Positions 1 through 8,891 of a DNA stretch of 64,000 nucleotides are shown in pieces; position 1 is the first letter of the stretch; each line of letters begins with the position of its first letter. Below the pieces are notes generated by a model. The model was not told the origin of the DNA, ran no database searches, and saw nothing but the letters and a program-made list of their open reading frames with translations. The stretch is taken from the NCBI GenBank assembly GCA_020073665.1, contig JAIQEU010000001.1, forward strand, positions 62,001-126,000. Reading direction: 5' to 3'. The translations under genes and the position numbers were made by a program. The stretch is from Terriglobia bacterium (GTDB taxonomy: Bacteria > Acidobacteriota > Terriglobia > Terriglobales > Acidobacteriaceae).

Positions 1-96
1 ATTAAGGGACGGGTGCTGCGCGCCCTTCCCTTCCGCCAAAAGCGAGCCGCCTGAGGCCGGCTCCAGTCCGGGGCTTCGACGAAACCTGTCGCCCGC

Positions 97-113
97 CTGA
101 CAAAATGTGTCAG
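97..113. repeat. Small inverted repeat upstream of PilZ gene
   Basis: CTGACA and TGTCAG flank a 5-base spacer. No U-tract follows, so it is not an obvious terminator. The first 285 bases otherwise hold no gene that I can support. A role as an operator for the downstream PilZ gene is possible but untested. Confidence 0.3.
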
Positions 114-285
114 TCGGGGCCGTATGTACCTTCGCGGGAACAAATCCCATACCGGCAAACCGTTGATCTATCAAGAGATCCGGGGTTCCATCTAGAGACC
201 GATCAAACCCTCCTCTGGCATCCCACCTGCACTTCAACGGGGTAGATTGGGCACTTTAAGCACGTCGGGGCCAGAAGGTGCAATC

Positions 286-636
286 ATGTCAACCGCAAGA
301 CGCAAGCACAAGCGCATCAAGATGGTTTTGCCGATTCGAGTTTGGGCGAAGGACATCACCAACAAAGCCTTCAACGAATTGGCCCACACCTTGGACATCA
401 CTCCCCAGGGTGCCCGTATTGGCGCCATTCACTACCAACTCAAGTTGGGTGACAAGGTGATGGTGCAGTACCGCCAGCGCAAGATTAGTTTTAAGGTTGT
501 TTGGGTAAGAGCACTGGAAGGCACCAAGGAATTCCAGATTGGGGTGGAAGCGCTGGAGAGTGGCGAGACCTGGGGCCTGGAACTCACTGGCTGCGACCAA
601 GCCGACTCCGACCAGCAGCCGGTCACTGTACAGTAG
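286..636 (+). CDS. PilZ-domain protein
   Basis: Small cytoplasmic protein of 116 residues with a PilZ-like pattern: an N-terminal basic box (RRKHKRIKM), then the beta-barrel motif LDITPQGARIG and a hydrophobic C-terminal half. PilZ domains bind cyclic di-GMP and control motility, exopolysaccharide or partner enzymes, but the canonical RxxxR plus D/NxSxxG signature is only partly kept here, so ligand binding is uncertain. The ATG at 286 is preferred over an upstream TTG because AGAAGGTG lies just before it. It is the first of three PilZ-type genes in the window (others near 3307 and 15243). It stands alone on the plus strand, facing the PEP-CTERM gene. Confidence 0.7.
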   Translation: MSTARRKHKRIKMVLPIRVWAKDITNKAFNELAHTLDITPQGARIGAIHYQLKLGDKVMVQYRQRKISFKVVWVRALEGTKEFQIGVEALESGETWGLELTGCDQADSDQQPVTVQ

Positions 637-1067
637 GCTGACTCACGTTCAATCTCTGGTGCAGATTTCGGAAAAATCAATCTCACAGCATGTCCACTGC
701 ACCGTCTCTCTCCGCTCGCGGTTGCCTTGAAGGCGGGGCGTCGGGCTCAAGATCCTATCCTCGTTAGAAGCTGGAACAAAGCCTGCAATTCAATCTTGCG
801 GTTCGCCGGCGGGTGGCCCGCCCTTGGCGGGCAATTGTAAGTCAGAAAAATAATTCGGGGGTGCCATGCTCCTTGCGGTTTTTTGCAAGGGGCGGGTGTG
901 TGCAGCGTCACCGAACTTTCCTTCATGGTGACGGTACGAACACCCGCATGCCGGGTGCTCCCACCGGCTGGGACGCCCGCGAGCCAACCGGTTTCAGGGC
1001 CCAACAAGAAAAACCCTGCCGTGTTGCCACGGCAGGGTTTAGAAGAAATCAGGGGTTCCGGGGTCGA
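637..1067. other. Intergenic region between convergent genes
   Basis: No credible gene: the open frames here on either strand lack ribosome binding sites and family features. It contains a 7-bp hairpin (CGTCACC with GGTGACG, about 907-935), a CCTTGC/GCAAGG hairpin around 870-892, and the terminator listed separately at 1011-1040. Confidence 0.5.
1011..1040 (-). terminator. Rho-independent terminator of the PEP-CTERM gene
   Basis: A perfect 13-bp stem (AAACCCTGCCGTG paired with CACGGCAGGGTTT) encloses a 4-base loop. On the minus strand it runs straight into a T-rich tract (TTTTTCTTGTT). It lies about 28 bases beyond the PEP-CTERM stop codon. Confidence 0.9.
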
Positions 1068-1682
1068 CTACGCCTTCTTTATCTTGCGGCGAACGACTCC
1101 GGCCAGGCTAACCAAACCGGTGCCCAGCAGGGTCAGAGAGCCCGGCTCGGGAACTACGATGTTGGTGTCACCGCTGGAGATCTGGGTCGAGCCATTGAAG
1201 AAGCCCTTGCCCGTATTGATGGTCAGCTGCACGGTCACGCCGTTGCTGGTGAAACCATTGGCATTGGTTCCCGTCAACACACCCGTCAGGATGTAGTTGT
1301 GGGTGCCGTTGGCCAGGGTTACTAGCGTCCAGCTTACCGGGCCGCTGAAACTGCCGGAGAAGATCACACCGTTGGGAACGCCATTGCTGCCGTTGCCCGC
1401 GATGGTAAAGCTGCCGCCGGCCGCAAACGTCCCACCCATCTGCAGTGAGCCGCTGGTCAGAGCGCCAGTGGAGAAGCTCAGGCTACCCAGGTTCGAACCG
1501 GTGATCAGTCCGCCCCCATTGAGCCCGTTGACGGCTACCAACGTGGAGCCACTCAGCGAAAGTCCGCTGCTGCTCCCGGTTAGCATGCCGCCGCTGTTGG
1601 TGAAATCTACTTGGCTGCTGGCAAACGCCGCCATCGGCAGAGCCAGAGCAAGAACAGCCAGTAGAATGAGTTTCTTTGCCAT
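1068..1682 (-). CDS. PEP-CTERM sorting-domain secreted protein
   Basis: Exported protein of 204 residues. It has a Sec signal peptide (MAKKLILLAVLALALPMAAFAS), a Ser/Gly/Thr-rich beta-type body, and a C-terminal PEP-CTERM tag: VPEPGS, a hydrophobic helix, then the basic tail RRKIKKA. In PEP-CTERM systems exosortase (EpsH/XrtA type) cleaves at this motif and the protein goes to the cell surface or the exopolysaccharide matrix; no exosortase is in this window. The ATG at 1682 is preferred over a GTG 36 bases upstream because GGGAGG precedes it and it begins the signal peptide directly. The body has no recognised enzymatic domain. The neighbouring sigma-54 activators recall PrsK/PrsR control of PEP-CTERM genes, but that link is inference. 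Confidence 0.88.
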   Translation of the reverse strand: MAKKLILLAVLALALPMAAFASSQVDFTNSGGMLTGSSSGLSLSGSTLVAVNGLNGGGLITGSNLGSLSFSTGALTSGSLQMGGTFAAGGSFTIAGNGSNGVPNGVIFSGSFSGPVSWTLVTLANGTHNYILTGVLTGTNANGFTSNGVTVQLTINTGKGFFNGSTQISSGDTNIVVPEPGSLTLLGTGLVSLAGVVRRKIKKA

Positions 1683-2036
1683 ACGTTTTACTGCCTCCCA
1701 GGAAGGTGCGAATTTCACCGCGTCAGGGGGGAATCGACGAAGTGGTTCCGCACGAGTGCGGGGGGAAGAATGCTCTCGTGCATCCTCTTAAAAGCACCCC
1801 GGATACCAAACTCGTGATTTTTGTAAGTTGCTACTGTTCAATAAGATAAGGAGCCCAAAGCAACCCACTCCCCGGCTTCCTATGCAAAGCCGTGCATAGC
1901 TAAGCAATATGTTTTCGCGTGTCAAAGATTGCAACACCCAAGAACAGGTCTGGCCACACCGGCTGGGTTGACACACGCGGCCGCGACTTGGAAGCACGCG
2001 AGGGCAAAGGAATCTGGAGGGGAGGAGGCTGGTTGG
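1683..2036. other. Intergenic region upstream of the PEP-CTERM gene
   Basis: No coding sequence. It carries a palindrome CCGCAC-GA-GTGCGG near 1747-1760 and the 20-bp inverted repeat at 1880-1899. A possible minus-strand promoter lies at 1897-1925. I did not find a well-spaced GG-N10-GC sigma-54 promoter here. Confidence 0.45.
1880..1925 (-). promoter_or_regulatory. Possible promoter with overlapping palindrome
   Basis: On the minus strand a perfect TTGACA (1925-1920) is followed after 17 bases by a weak -10, TAGCTA. That -10 overlaps one arm of an inverted repeat, CTATGCA-AAGCCG-TGCATAG (1880-1899). It could drive the PEP-CTERM gene through a leader of about 210 bases with a repressor site on the -10, but the poor -10 makes this tentative. 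Confidence 0.35.
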
Positions 2037-3107
2037 TTAGTCGGCAGCTGCACCCTGATTGGGCATTGGTTCAGCACGCCGCCGCGACGACCCGTTCGCT
2101 GGAAGACCCGCATCGCGGATCTTGTACAACAGCGCCCGGTAACTGATGCTCAGCGCACGCGCGGCTTGCTTGCGGTTCCAGTGATTGGCTTGCAGTACTT
2201 TCAAAATGACTTTGCGTTCCAGTTCGCGCACCGCCTGCCGGGTGAGCTTCTTAAGCGAGATGGGGCCATCCAGATTGATCTCGGGATTGAAGTACTCCTG
2301 CTCGCGCGAAACCAGGTCGGTGGTGATCACGTCTTCGTTGCCCAGAATCACGTAGCGTTTGATCAGGTTCTCCAGTTCGCGGATGTTGCCCGGCCAATGG
2401 TATTTCTGCAGGATCGCCATCAGGTCCGACGACAGCGCCCGCGCCCGGCAGTTGTACTTCCGGTTGTAGTATTCCAGGAAATACTGGGCCAGGTCTTCGA
2501 TGTCGCCCCGCCGTTCGCGCAGTGCCGGAAGGCGCAGATTCACCACGTTAATGCGGTAGAACAGGTCTTGGCGGAAGGTGCCGTTTTCGATTTCGGTTTC
2601 CAGCACGCGGTTGGTAGCGCACACGATCCGGACTTCCACTTTCTTGTCTTCTTGCGCGCCGATGCGGCAGAATTGCCCGTCCTGCAGCAACTGCAACAGC
2701 TTCGACTGCAGGGCCAGATCTAGTTCCGAAATTTCATCCAGGAAAAGGGTGCCGCGGTGGGCCATTTCAACCCGGCCCGGCTTCATCCCGTACGCACCGG
2801 TGAAGGCGCCTTTCTCGTAACCGAAAAGCTCACTCTCCAGCAAGGTGCCGGGGATCGCAGGGCAGTTCACCTTCACGTAGGGGCCGCTTTTCCACGGTGA
2901 AAAACTGTGAATCATGCGCGCGATGATGTCTTTGCCCGTGCCGCTTTCCCCCTGGATCAGGACCGGTACGTTGGCGCCGGCTACCTTGTCGAGGCGCTCG
3001 CGGACCGCCTGCATGACGCTGGACCGGCCAAAAACTACAGCGTCCGGCGGAATCTCCCCTAATGACTGAACCAGGGAACTGACGGGATTTGTCGGTGCTA
3101 TTGCCAT
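2037..3107 (-). CDS. Sigma-54-dependent activator without receiver domain
   Basis: Enhancer-binding protein of 356 residues that remodels RNA polymerase-sigma-54 using ATP. It has a central AAA+ domain with Walker A GESGTGKD (53-60), the sigma-54 contact loop GAFTGA (100-105), Walker B LFLDEI (121-126) and the WPGNIREL motif (238-245). A Fis-type helix-turn-helix covers about 295-332. There is no N-terminal receiver, GAF or PAS domain, only about 28 residues before the AAA+ core, so activity must be set by a partner or by expression level. Its recognition helix is almost the same as that of the NtrC-type regulator at 5000-6427 (both contain WNRKQAA and ALLYKIR), so the two may bind the same sites. 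The flanking PEP-CTERM gene is a candidate target. Confidence 0.93.
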   Translation of the reverse strand: MAIAPTNPVSSLVQSLGEIPPDAVVFGRSSVMQAVRERLDKVAGANVPVLIQGESGTGKDIIARMIHSFSPWKSGPYVKVNCPAIPGTLLESELFGYEKGAFTGAYGMKPGRVEMAHRGTLFLDEISELDLALQSKLLQLLQDGQFCRIGAQEDKKVEVRIVCATNRVLETEIENGTFRQDLFYRINVVNLRLPALRERRGDIEDLAQYFLEYYNRKYNCRARALSSDLMAILQKYHWPGNIRELENLIKRYVILGNEDVITTDLVSREQEYFNPEINLDGPISLKKLTRQAVRELERKVILKVLQANHWNRKQAARALSISYRALLYKIRDAGLPANGSSRRRAEPMPNQGAAAD

Positions 3108-3195
3108 TTGGGCCCCAAGTCTCCTATGTGCAGAACTTTTATGTGCACCCCGAGAGCCAAACTCCTGCCCCCACCAGGCACACCCCTCAAATCGT

Positions 3196-3292
3196 GGTTA
3201 AACCTATTCTCTTTATGAGATTACGGCGATTATGATGGGTTGGGGATGGGCTCGAAGGACCGTAGAAGTCCGGCCCATACTATGGTTTAACC
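3196..3292. promoter_or_regulatory. Pair of inverted GGTTTAACC sites
   Basis: GGTTAAACC at 3196-3204 and its inverted copy GGTTTAACC at 3284-3292 lie in the gap between the PilZ gene and the sigma-54 activator. The second is extended to a near-palindrome, CTATGG...CCGTAG (3280-3296). They are suited to binding a dimeric regulator of the activator gene; no known regulator is recognised. Confidence 0.3.
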
Positions 3293-3306
3293 GTAGGAAA
3301 AAGTTT

Positions 3307-3687
3307 TCACACCGAAGAAGCAACTTTCCGTCTGGCGGACTGAGTTTCGGAAAGGTGATTGAGCAGGGGCCGGGAGAATTTCAGTCCCACCAAGTGGTAA
3401 CCCTCGGCATGGGTTACGCGCAGCGTCTTGGCCCGCAAAGTCCGCGAAGCTTTGGGCAAAGCGGTGGTTGCGGACAGGGGCGCACTGGGGATCTCCAGCA
3501 AAACCTGCGCCGCTGGCGGCAAAGAGCGGCGCACGGCCACCAGCGCTCCACCCGCTGAAATGTTCAACGCCGTGGCGAACTCCAGGAATTCCTTGCCCTT
3601 TTCGTCGCGACTGCGCACAAACACGGGTATGGCAAGCGGCAAACGCGGCCACTTCCGGCGCTCAGTTTCTGGCTTCCGTGAAATCAA
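3307..3687 (-). CDS. PilZ-domain protein
   Basis: Cytoplasmic protein of about 126 residues with a PilZ arrangement: a basic ERRKWPRLPL box, then ATALNISAGGALV (matching the D/NxSxxG motif) and GLKFSRPL near the end, as in c-di-GMP-binding PilZ barrels. A longer frame begins at 3831, but the first 48 residues of it look non-coding. A TTG at 3687 sits 7 bases after AGAGG and lies just before the PilZ domain, so I chose that start; it is not certain. It lies upstream of, and in the same direction as, the sigma-54 activator, with 199 bases between them. Confidence 0.75.
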   Translation of the reverse strand: MISRKPETERRKWPRLPLAIPVFVRSRDEKGKEFLEFATALNISAGGALVAVRRSLPPAAQVLLEIPSAPLSATTALPKASRTLRAKTLRVTHAEGYHLVGLKFSRPLLNHLSETQSARRKVASSV

Positions 3688-3941
3688 GCAGGCCTCTTGC
3701 GTAGAGAATAACCGCCGTTGTACCGCACCTTGGGGGCCAAACCCCGATCCACTTCGACCAGCTTTTACCGGGAAATAGGGGGAATTCTGCCGGTTTTGCT
3801 GATCTTTCCATGCTGCTGCACCACATTGCACGGGTCAATTTTCGCCACGCATTCGCCCCTGTAGCGGCACTTGGCCTGCCTCTTGAAGTGCTTACAACCG
3901 CAAGGTTTTTCCCTTCCGTGACAATTTACGTGCATTTTTCG

Positions 3942-3970
3942 TTGACACCGGCTTGGGGCTGTCATAACAT
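3942..3970 (+). promoter_or_regulatory. Sigma-70-type promoter of the two-component operon
   Basis: A perfect TTGACA (3942-3947) and a TAACAT -10 (3965-3970) are separated by 17 bases. The predicted start near 3977 leaves a leader of about 80 bases before the histidine kinase ATG at 4056. Confidence 0.7.
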
Positions 3971-4055
3971 CCGGGGCATAGCATTCATCTTCAGCCAGAC
4001 CAAAGTTGAGTGCCGTTTCCCCTCCCCGGATTAGCCAAGCCACGCGATTGCGCAC

Positions 4056-5003
4056 ATGTCTGCAACACCTGACAACACGTGTCTCTCCCAGCCCTCAGAG
4101 TCAACTGCAGCGGCCGCGGAACTATGCCCGGCCAAGCCAGCCTCGGGACAAGCTTGTCCCGATCCCAGCTGCCGCCACGATCTGCTGCAGGAGTACACCC
4201 AGTTGCGGGAAAGGTTTTTGCGCACCACGAATGCCCTGGCCTCGGCGGCCCACGACCTGAAAACTCCGTTGGCCATCATGAACGGATACGTTGAATTGCT
4301 GCAGAGCGGGAAGCTGGGCACGCTCAACGACCGCCAGCGCGAAGTGTTGACCGACATGCACTCCAGCGGGCAACGTCTGCAAACCTTCATCCAGGACTTC
4401 CTCAGTTACAGCGTGCTGGAAATTGGCGAGATCCGCATGCAGTACGAGCCCGGCGACATGAACGCCTGCCTCTCCGAGGTCTGCCGCCTGTGGTCGAGCC
4501 GCTTTCAAGAGCGCGGGCTGGCGCTTTATTTTCTGGCCAACGACAAGCTCTCGCCGTTCCCCTTCGACTCCGCCAAAATACAGCGCGTGATCTCGAATCT
4601 GCTGGAAAACGCCTCCAAGTTCACGCCATCGGGCGGAACCGTTTGGCTGCACGCCGAACCCTACATGTGGGAACGCCGCGCGGCCGAGAAGCCGGGCATC
4701 ACCAGCGACCGCCGGCGGCAAAGTACTTCTCTCCCCAACTCCATCAAGGTGAGCGTTTCCGATACCGGGCCGGGCATCCCGGCGGAGTATCACATCGAAG
4801 TGTTCGACGACTTCTTCCGCCTGCCGCAGACCGAAAAACAGTCGGACGGAATGGGTCTGGGTCTGGCCATCGCGCGCCGCCTGGTGAATGGCATGGGCGG
4901 AAAAATCTGGGTAGAAAGCGACCCGGGGAGCGGCTGCAAGTTCTCTTTCATCATCCCGCTCAAGCCTGTGCCCAACTCGACCAACAAAGGGAAAAATAAA
5001 TGA
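4056..5003 (+). CDS. Cytoplasmic sensor histidine kinase
   Basis: Histidine kinase of 315 residues without transmembrane segments or a recognised sensor domain. The HisKA box AAHDLKTPL contains the phospho-acceptor His66. The HATPase_c domain shows the N box (NLLENASKF), G1 (DTGPGIP), F box (FDDFF) and G2 (GMGLGLAIARR). A Cys-rich N-terminal 40 residues and an insertion rich in Arg/Ser ahead of G1 are the only unusual parts. The stop overlaps the next gene's start in an ATGA, so the pair is co-translated; the regulator at 5000 is its probable partner. A strong sigma-70-type promoter lies upstream. Confidence 0.92.
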   Translation: MSATPDNTCLSQPSESTAAAAELCPAKPASGQACPDPSCRHDLLQEYTQLRERFLRTTNALASAAHDLKTPLAIMNGYVELLQSGKLGTLNDRQREVLTDMHSSGQRLQTFIQDFLSYSVLEIGEIRMQYEPGDMNACLSEVCRLWSSRFQERGLALYFLANDKLSPFPFDSAKIQRVISNLLENASKFTPSGGTVWLHAEPYMWERRAAEKPGITSDRRRQSTSLPNSIKVSVSDTGPGIPAEYHIEVFDDFFRLPQTEKQSDGMGLGLAIARRLVNGMGGKIWVESDPGSGCKFSFIIPLKPVPNSTNKGKNK

Positions 5004-6427
5004 GCGATACGGCCAACATTTTGCTGGTCGATGACGAACCGGGGATGTTGCGGTACATCAAGACCCTGCTGGAAGTCGACGACTACAAAGTCGAGACTGC
5101 ATCAACAGGTGAGGAAGCGCTGGAACGCGTGCAGAAAGGCTTGCATCCGGACCTGGTGTTGCTCGACCTGCTAATGCCCGGGATCGATGGGCTGGAAACT
5201 CTGGAGCAGCTGCGCCAGGCCTACCCCGGCGTGAAAGTGGTCATGCTTTCCTGCGTCAGCGACACCCGCAAGGTTGTGCAGGCGATTCGACTCGGCGCTC
5301 ACGATTACCTGACCAAGCCGTTTCAGAAAGCCGAACTGGACGCGGTCATTGATCAATGCCTGGGCACCAACCAGCAGAACTACGCTGGAGAAGTCGAAGA
5401 ACTTTGCGACGATGTGTTCTTCGTCGCCGCCAGTCCCGCCATGCGCAAGATCCGCTCGCAAGCCGCGCTGGTGGCCAACGTAGATATCCCGGTGCTGCTG
5501 CTGGGTGAAAGCGGGACCGGCAAAGAAGTTCTGGCGCGCCTGATTCACAAGCTTTCGCCGCGCGCCCATCGCACCTTCTTGAAAGTGAACTGCGCCGCCG
5601 TGCCTGCCGACTTGCTTGAGAGCGAGTTGTTTGGCTACGAAGCCGGCGCCTTCACCGGAGCCACCCATCCCAAGCCGGGCAAGTTCGAACTGTGCAACAA
5701 AGGCACCATCCTGCTGGACGAAATCGGCGAGATGCCGCCGCTTCTGCAGGCCAAATTGCTGCACGTCTTGCAGGACCAGCAATTCTCGCGCCTGGGCAGC
5801 CGCTCGGTCATCAAAGTAGACGTGCGCATCCTGGCCGCCACCAACATCAACATCCCGGAAGCCCTGGCTACCAAGCGTCTGCGCGAAGATCTGTATTACC
5901 GGTTGAATGCCTTCATGTTGCAGCTGCCGCCGCTGCGCGAGCGCAAAGAAGAAGTGCCGATCCTGCTGAAACACTTCATGTCGCGCATGTCGGAACGCTA
6001 CGCCCGCGCGCCGCTGCCGCTCTCGCCCACCATGATGCAGGCCTGCCAGGACTATTCCTGGCCGGGCAACCTGCGCGAAGTGAGCAACTTCATCAAGCGC
6101 TACTTGATCCTGGCCGACGAAAAGCTGGCCATCGCCGAACTGAATCCCAAGAACGACGGCAACGGCGCCGGCTTCGACACCGCGCCCCGCCACCCGGAAG
6201 CCGGAATGAGCGGCGGAGGCGGTGGCGGAGGCTTGAAGTCTCTCGCGCGCAACGCCAAGGACGAAGCCGAAGCGGAAGCCATCACGCAAGCGCTCGAACA
6301 AACCAACTGGAACCGCAAGCAGGCAGCCGCCATGCTGAAGATCAGCTACAAGGCGTTGCTCTACAAAATCCGCCAGTACGGAATCGCGCAGACCAAGAGC
6401 CACCACAAACTGTCGGCGGGGGCGTAG
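5000..6427 (+). CDS. NtrC-family sigma-54 response regulator
   Basis: Response regulator of 475 residues that activates sigma-54 promoters on phosphorylation. The receiver domain has DD (11-12), phospho-acceptor Asp56, Ser84 and Lys105. The AAA+ domain has Walker A GESGTGKE (169-176) and GAFTGA (216-221), followed by the WPGNLREV motif. A Gly-rich linker (GGGGGGG) precedes the C-terminal Fis-type HTH (WNRKQAAAMLKISYKALLYK). Translationally coupled to the histidine kinase through an ATGA overlap. The HTH closely matches that of the activator at 2037-3107, which suggests shared targets. The domain order is like PrsR of PEP-CTERM/exopolysaccharide systems, but also like many other NtrC proteins. 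Confidence 0.95.
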   Translation: MSDTANILLVDDEPGMLRYIKTLLEVDDYKVETASTGEEALERVQKGLHPDLVLLDLLMPGIDGLETLEQLRQAYPGVKVVMLSCVSDTRKVVQAIRLGAHDYLTKPFQKAELDAVIDQCLGTNQQNYAGEVEELCDDVFFVAASPAMRKIRSQAALVANVDIPVLLLGESGTGKEVLARLIHKLSPRAHRTFLKVNCAAVPADLLESELFGYEAGAFTGATHPKPGKFELCNKGTILLDEIGEMPPLLQAKLLHVLQDQQFSRLGSRSVIKVDVRILAATNINIPEALATKRLREDLYYRLNAFMLQLPPLRERKEEVPILLKHFMSRMSERYARAPLPLSPTMMQACQDYSWPGNLREVSNFIKRYLILADEKLAIAELNPKNDGNGAGFDTAPRHPEAGMSGGGGGGGLKSLARNAKDEAEAEAITQALEQTNWNRKQAAAMLKISYKALLYKIRQYGIAQTKSHHKLSAGA

Positions 6428-6758
6428 AAAGAACCCACACGTTCCGCCTGGAGCATGCGGGCGGTTCTGTTCCACCAACAGAGCCTATCGTCTCCAAGCC
6501 TTAAGTTTGCATGTTGCGCCTTGACCTTCTCCTCTGTCCCCGCGAAACTTCCTCGGCGAAGCCGGGTTTAAGAAATCGCACTCGGGTCCCGGCGTCAGTT
6601 CGAGAACGGCTCGCTCATCCCAGGGAAAATTGAATGTTTTCGGGCGGCTTGCACTTCCTCCGTGCTGCCGTTGCGTTGCTCGGGTCGTCCACATCCGCGG
6701 AAGGCCTCCTGGGATTGAGTGGAAAGCCAAGCCGGCGATCTCAACTTGGGAGTGGATC
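6428..6758. other. Intergenic region before the FG-GAP genes
   Basis: A GTG- or ATG-initiated extension of the downstream frame exists from 6630, but it lacks exported-protein character. No terminator, palindrome or clear promoter could be supported here. Confidence 0.4.
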
Positions 6759-8891
6759 ATGCGCAACTATCGGAGAATTTTCCAGCTCACAATCTCAGTT
6801 TCCATCTGCCTGCTGGCCAATGTTTCTTCGGCAGCGGACTTCTTCACACCCACCATGTTCAATGTAGGCTCGAATCCGCAAGCTGTCGCCAGTGGCGATT
6901 TCAACAATGACCAACTGACGGATCTAGTGGTCGCGAACAACGGCGACAACAACATCAGCGTGCTGCTGGGCCAGAGCAATGGCACGTTCAAGAGTGCAGT
7001 CAGTTATGCGGTGGGCACGGGGCCGGTGTCGGTGGGAGTGGCTGATTTCAACAACGACGGGCGGCCGGACATTATCGTCGCCAACGCCACGGGGACGACC
7101 CAGCTTAGTGTGTTGCTGGGCAACGGTGACGGCACGTTCCAGCCGGCTCATCCAATTTTCTATCAGGGACTGAAGCGCGCATGGCTGGTGGTCGGCGATT
7201 TCAATCAGGACGGCAATGCGGACGTCGCGGTCGCCAACACCACGAGCGCGACTGTTAGCGTTCTGCTGGGATTGGGGACGGGCAACTTCCAGCCGGCGGT
7301 CAGCTACACGTTGACAACGCGGTTCCGGCCGACGTTCATCACCGCGGGGGACATCAACAACGATGGCAAGCTTGATCTGGTGGTCACCGGGCTTGGCTTC
7401 GAGACCGTGGACGTGCTGCTGGGCAACAGTGACGGCACATTTCAGGCAGCCACTGCGCAGACGTTGAGCTTTGTTCCGATCACCTCAGTGCTGGCGGACG
7501 TCAATCGCGATGGCAAGCTGGATCTCGTCACGGTCGGCTCGAACCTCGCGGTAAACGTCTTAGTGGGCAATGGGGACGGCACGTTTCAGACAGGAGGCGC
7601 TTCTTATCCTGCGGGCACGGGACCTGAAGGGCTCGCACTGCTCGACCTGAATGGTGATAGCAAACTCGACGCGGTGGTGACGGATGCGGGTGGCGGCACA
7701 CTCAGCGTACTGCTGGGGAATGGCGATGGCACGTTCCAAAATGCGGTGTTCTACGGCGATGGAGTCGAGCCGTGGGGGATCGTGTCTGGAAACTTCGGCG
7801 CGGGCCACAAGCAGGGCGTGATCGCGACCGAACCGGCGGCGAAAACGGTGAGCCTGGTCATCAGCAATGCAGATGGCACGCTGCAGGCGCCGCGCGTCAC
7901 CCAGGGGCCAACCTTCAAGGGTCTGGTGGCGGCGGACGTGAATGGCGACGGCAAACTGGACGTGCTCGAAACTCTGGGCAGTCTGCAGGTGCTGAACGGC
8001 AATGGTGACGGCAGCTTTCAGCCGGCAATTCTCTATCCTGCTGGTGCTGACCCCGCAGCGATCGCTGCTGGGGACCTTAACGGGGACAACAAGCCGGACG
8101 TTGTGGTCACCAGCTCGGTGCCGCACAAAGGATCTACCGTCGAGGTGCTGCTCAACAACGGTGATGGGACATTCGGATCGTCAGTCAGCTACAGCGTGGC
8201 AGACGTTCCCAATGCAGTCGCGCTCGGGGATTTTAACGGCGATCACAAGCTCGACATCGCGGTCACGAACCTCAGCAACAACACGGTGAGCATCCTGCTC
8301 AATAACGGCGACGGCAGTTTCCAGTCGGCGGTTACGTATCCGGTTGCCTTTCTTCCCCTTTCGCTGGCGTTGGCGGATTTCAACGGTGACGGCAAGCTGG
8401 ACGTTGCGGTGCAAGGTTCAGCAAAAGTGACGGTGCTGCTTGGGAACGGCGATGGGACGCTGCGGGCGGGCAAGAACTATCCAGCGGGAAAATCGCTCTT
8501 GAGTATTCGTGCTGCGGACTTCAATGGCGACAATAAGCCCGACCTCATCGTGGCCAACAATACTTCTCCTTCCACCTTGAGCTTGCTCCTCAACAAAGGG
8601 GATGGGACGTTCGCTGCGCCGGTTGCGATTCCGGTGAACGCTGGACCTCGGTTCATCGAGGTGGGCGATTTCAATGGCGACGGCAATCAGGACATTGCGG
8701 TTTCCGATTCGTTTGTCGATATCCTGAATGGAAATGGCGATGGCACGTTCCAGCCGGCGTCCACGTTGAACGTGTGCGGTGGGTTAGTTCTGATATCTGC
8801 CAACTTCAATGCCGACAGCCGGCCAGATCTGCTGGACGCTTGCGGCACCGGACCACTGACTACGTTGCCCAACGCGGCGGGGCCGCACTAG
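6759..8891 (+). CDS. Secreted FG-GAP/VCBS repeat protein (copy 1)
   Basis: Exported protein of 710 residues. The signal peptide MRNYRRIFQLTISVSICLLA...SSAA is followed by about a dozen FG-GAP/VCBS-type repeats of roughly 50-60 residues. Each has a calcium-binding DxNxDGxxD loop (GDFNNDQLTD, ADFNNDGRPD, GDLNGDNKPD) and the phrase VLLGNGDGTFQ. Such repeats fold into integrin-like beta-propellers and usually act in adhesion or surface display. There is no catalytic domain and no C-terminal sorting tag. The ATG at 6759 is chosen because GGGAG precedes it and it begins the signal peptide. The next gene is a close paralogue with the same repeats and the same C-terminal ending (LPNAAGPH), so this is a tandem duplication. 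Confidence 0.88.
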   Translation: MRNYRRIFQLTISVSICLLANVSSAADFFTPTMFNVGSNPQAVASGDFNNDQLTDLVVANNGDNNISVLLGQSNGTFKSAVSYAVGTGPVSVGVADFNNDGRPDIIVANATGTTQLSVLLGNGDGTFQPAHPIFYQGLKRAWLVVGDFNQDGNADVAVANTTSATVSVLLGLGTGNFQPAVSYTLTTRFRPTFITAGDINNDGKLDLVVTGLGFETVDVLLGNSDGTFQAATAQTLSFVPITSVLADVNRDGKLDLVTVGSNLAVNVLVGNGDGTFQTGGASYPAGTGPEGLALLDLNGDSKLDAVVTDAGGGTLSVLLGNGDGTFQNAVFYGDGVEPWGIVSGNFGAGHKQGVIATEPAAKTVSLVISNADGTLQAPRVTQGPTFKGLVAADVNGDGKLDVLETLGSLQVLNGNGDGSFQPAILYPAGADPAAIAAGDLNGDNKPDVVVTSSVPHKGSTVEVLLNNGDGTFGSSVSYSVADVPNAVALGDFNGDHKLDIAVTNLSNNTVSILLNNGDGSFQSAVTYPVAFLPLSLALADFNGDGKLDVAVQGSAKVTVLLGNGDGTLRAGKNYPAGKSLLSIRAADFNGDNKPDLIVANNTSPSTLSLLLNKGDGTFAAPVAIPVNAGPRFIEVGDFNGDGNQDIAVSDSFVDILNGNGDGTFQPASTLNVCGGLVLISANFNADSRPDLLDACGTGPLTTLPNAAGPH

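Noticed and set aside
813-1325. 170-codon plus-strand frame across the terminator
   Set aside because: It runs through the terminator and the PEP-CTERM gene on the other strand and has no protein-like features.
1880-1899. Sigma-54 promoter for the PEP-CTERM gene at the TGCACGG...TTTGCA word
   Set aside because: The GG-to-GC spacing is one base short and the -24 GG is missing; it is better explained as a palindrome.
3865-3880. Sigma-54-type promoter (GGCAC-N5-CTGC) before the histidine kinase
   Set aside because: Spacing fits, but two of the key bases differ and a far better sigma-70 promoter lies at 3942-3970, closer to the gene.
5171-6478. Long minus-strand frame opposite the NtrC regulator
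   Set aside because: It is the mirror of a strongly supported gene, and its composition has no domain features; high GC makes such frames common.
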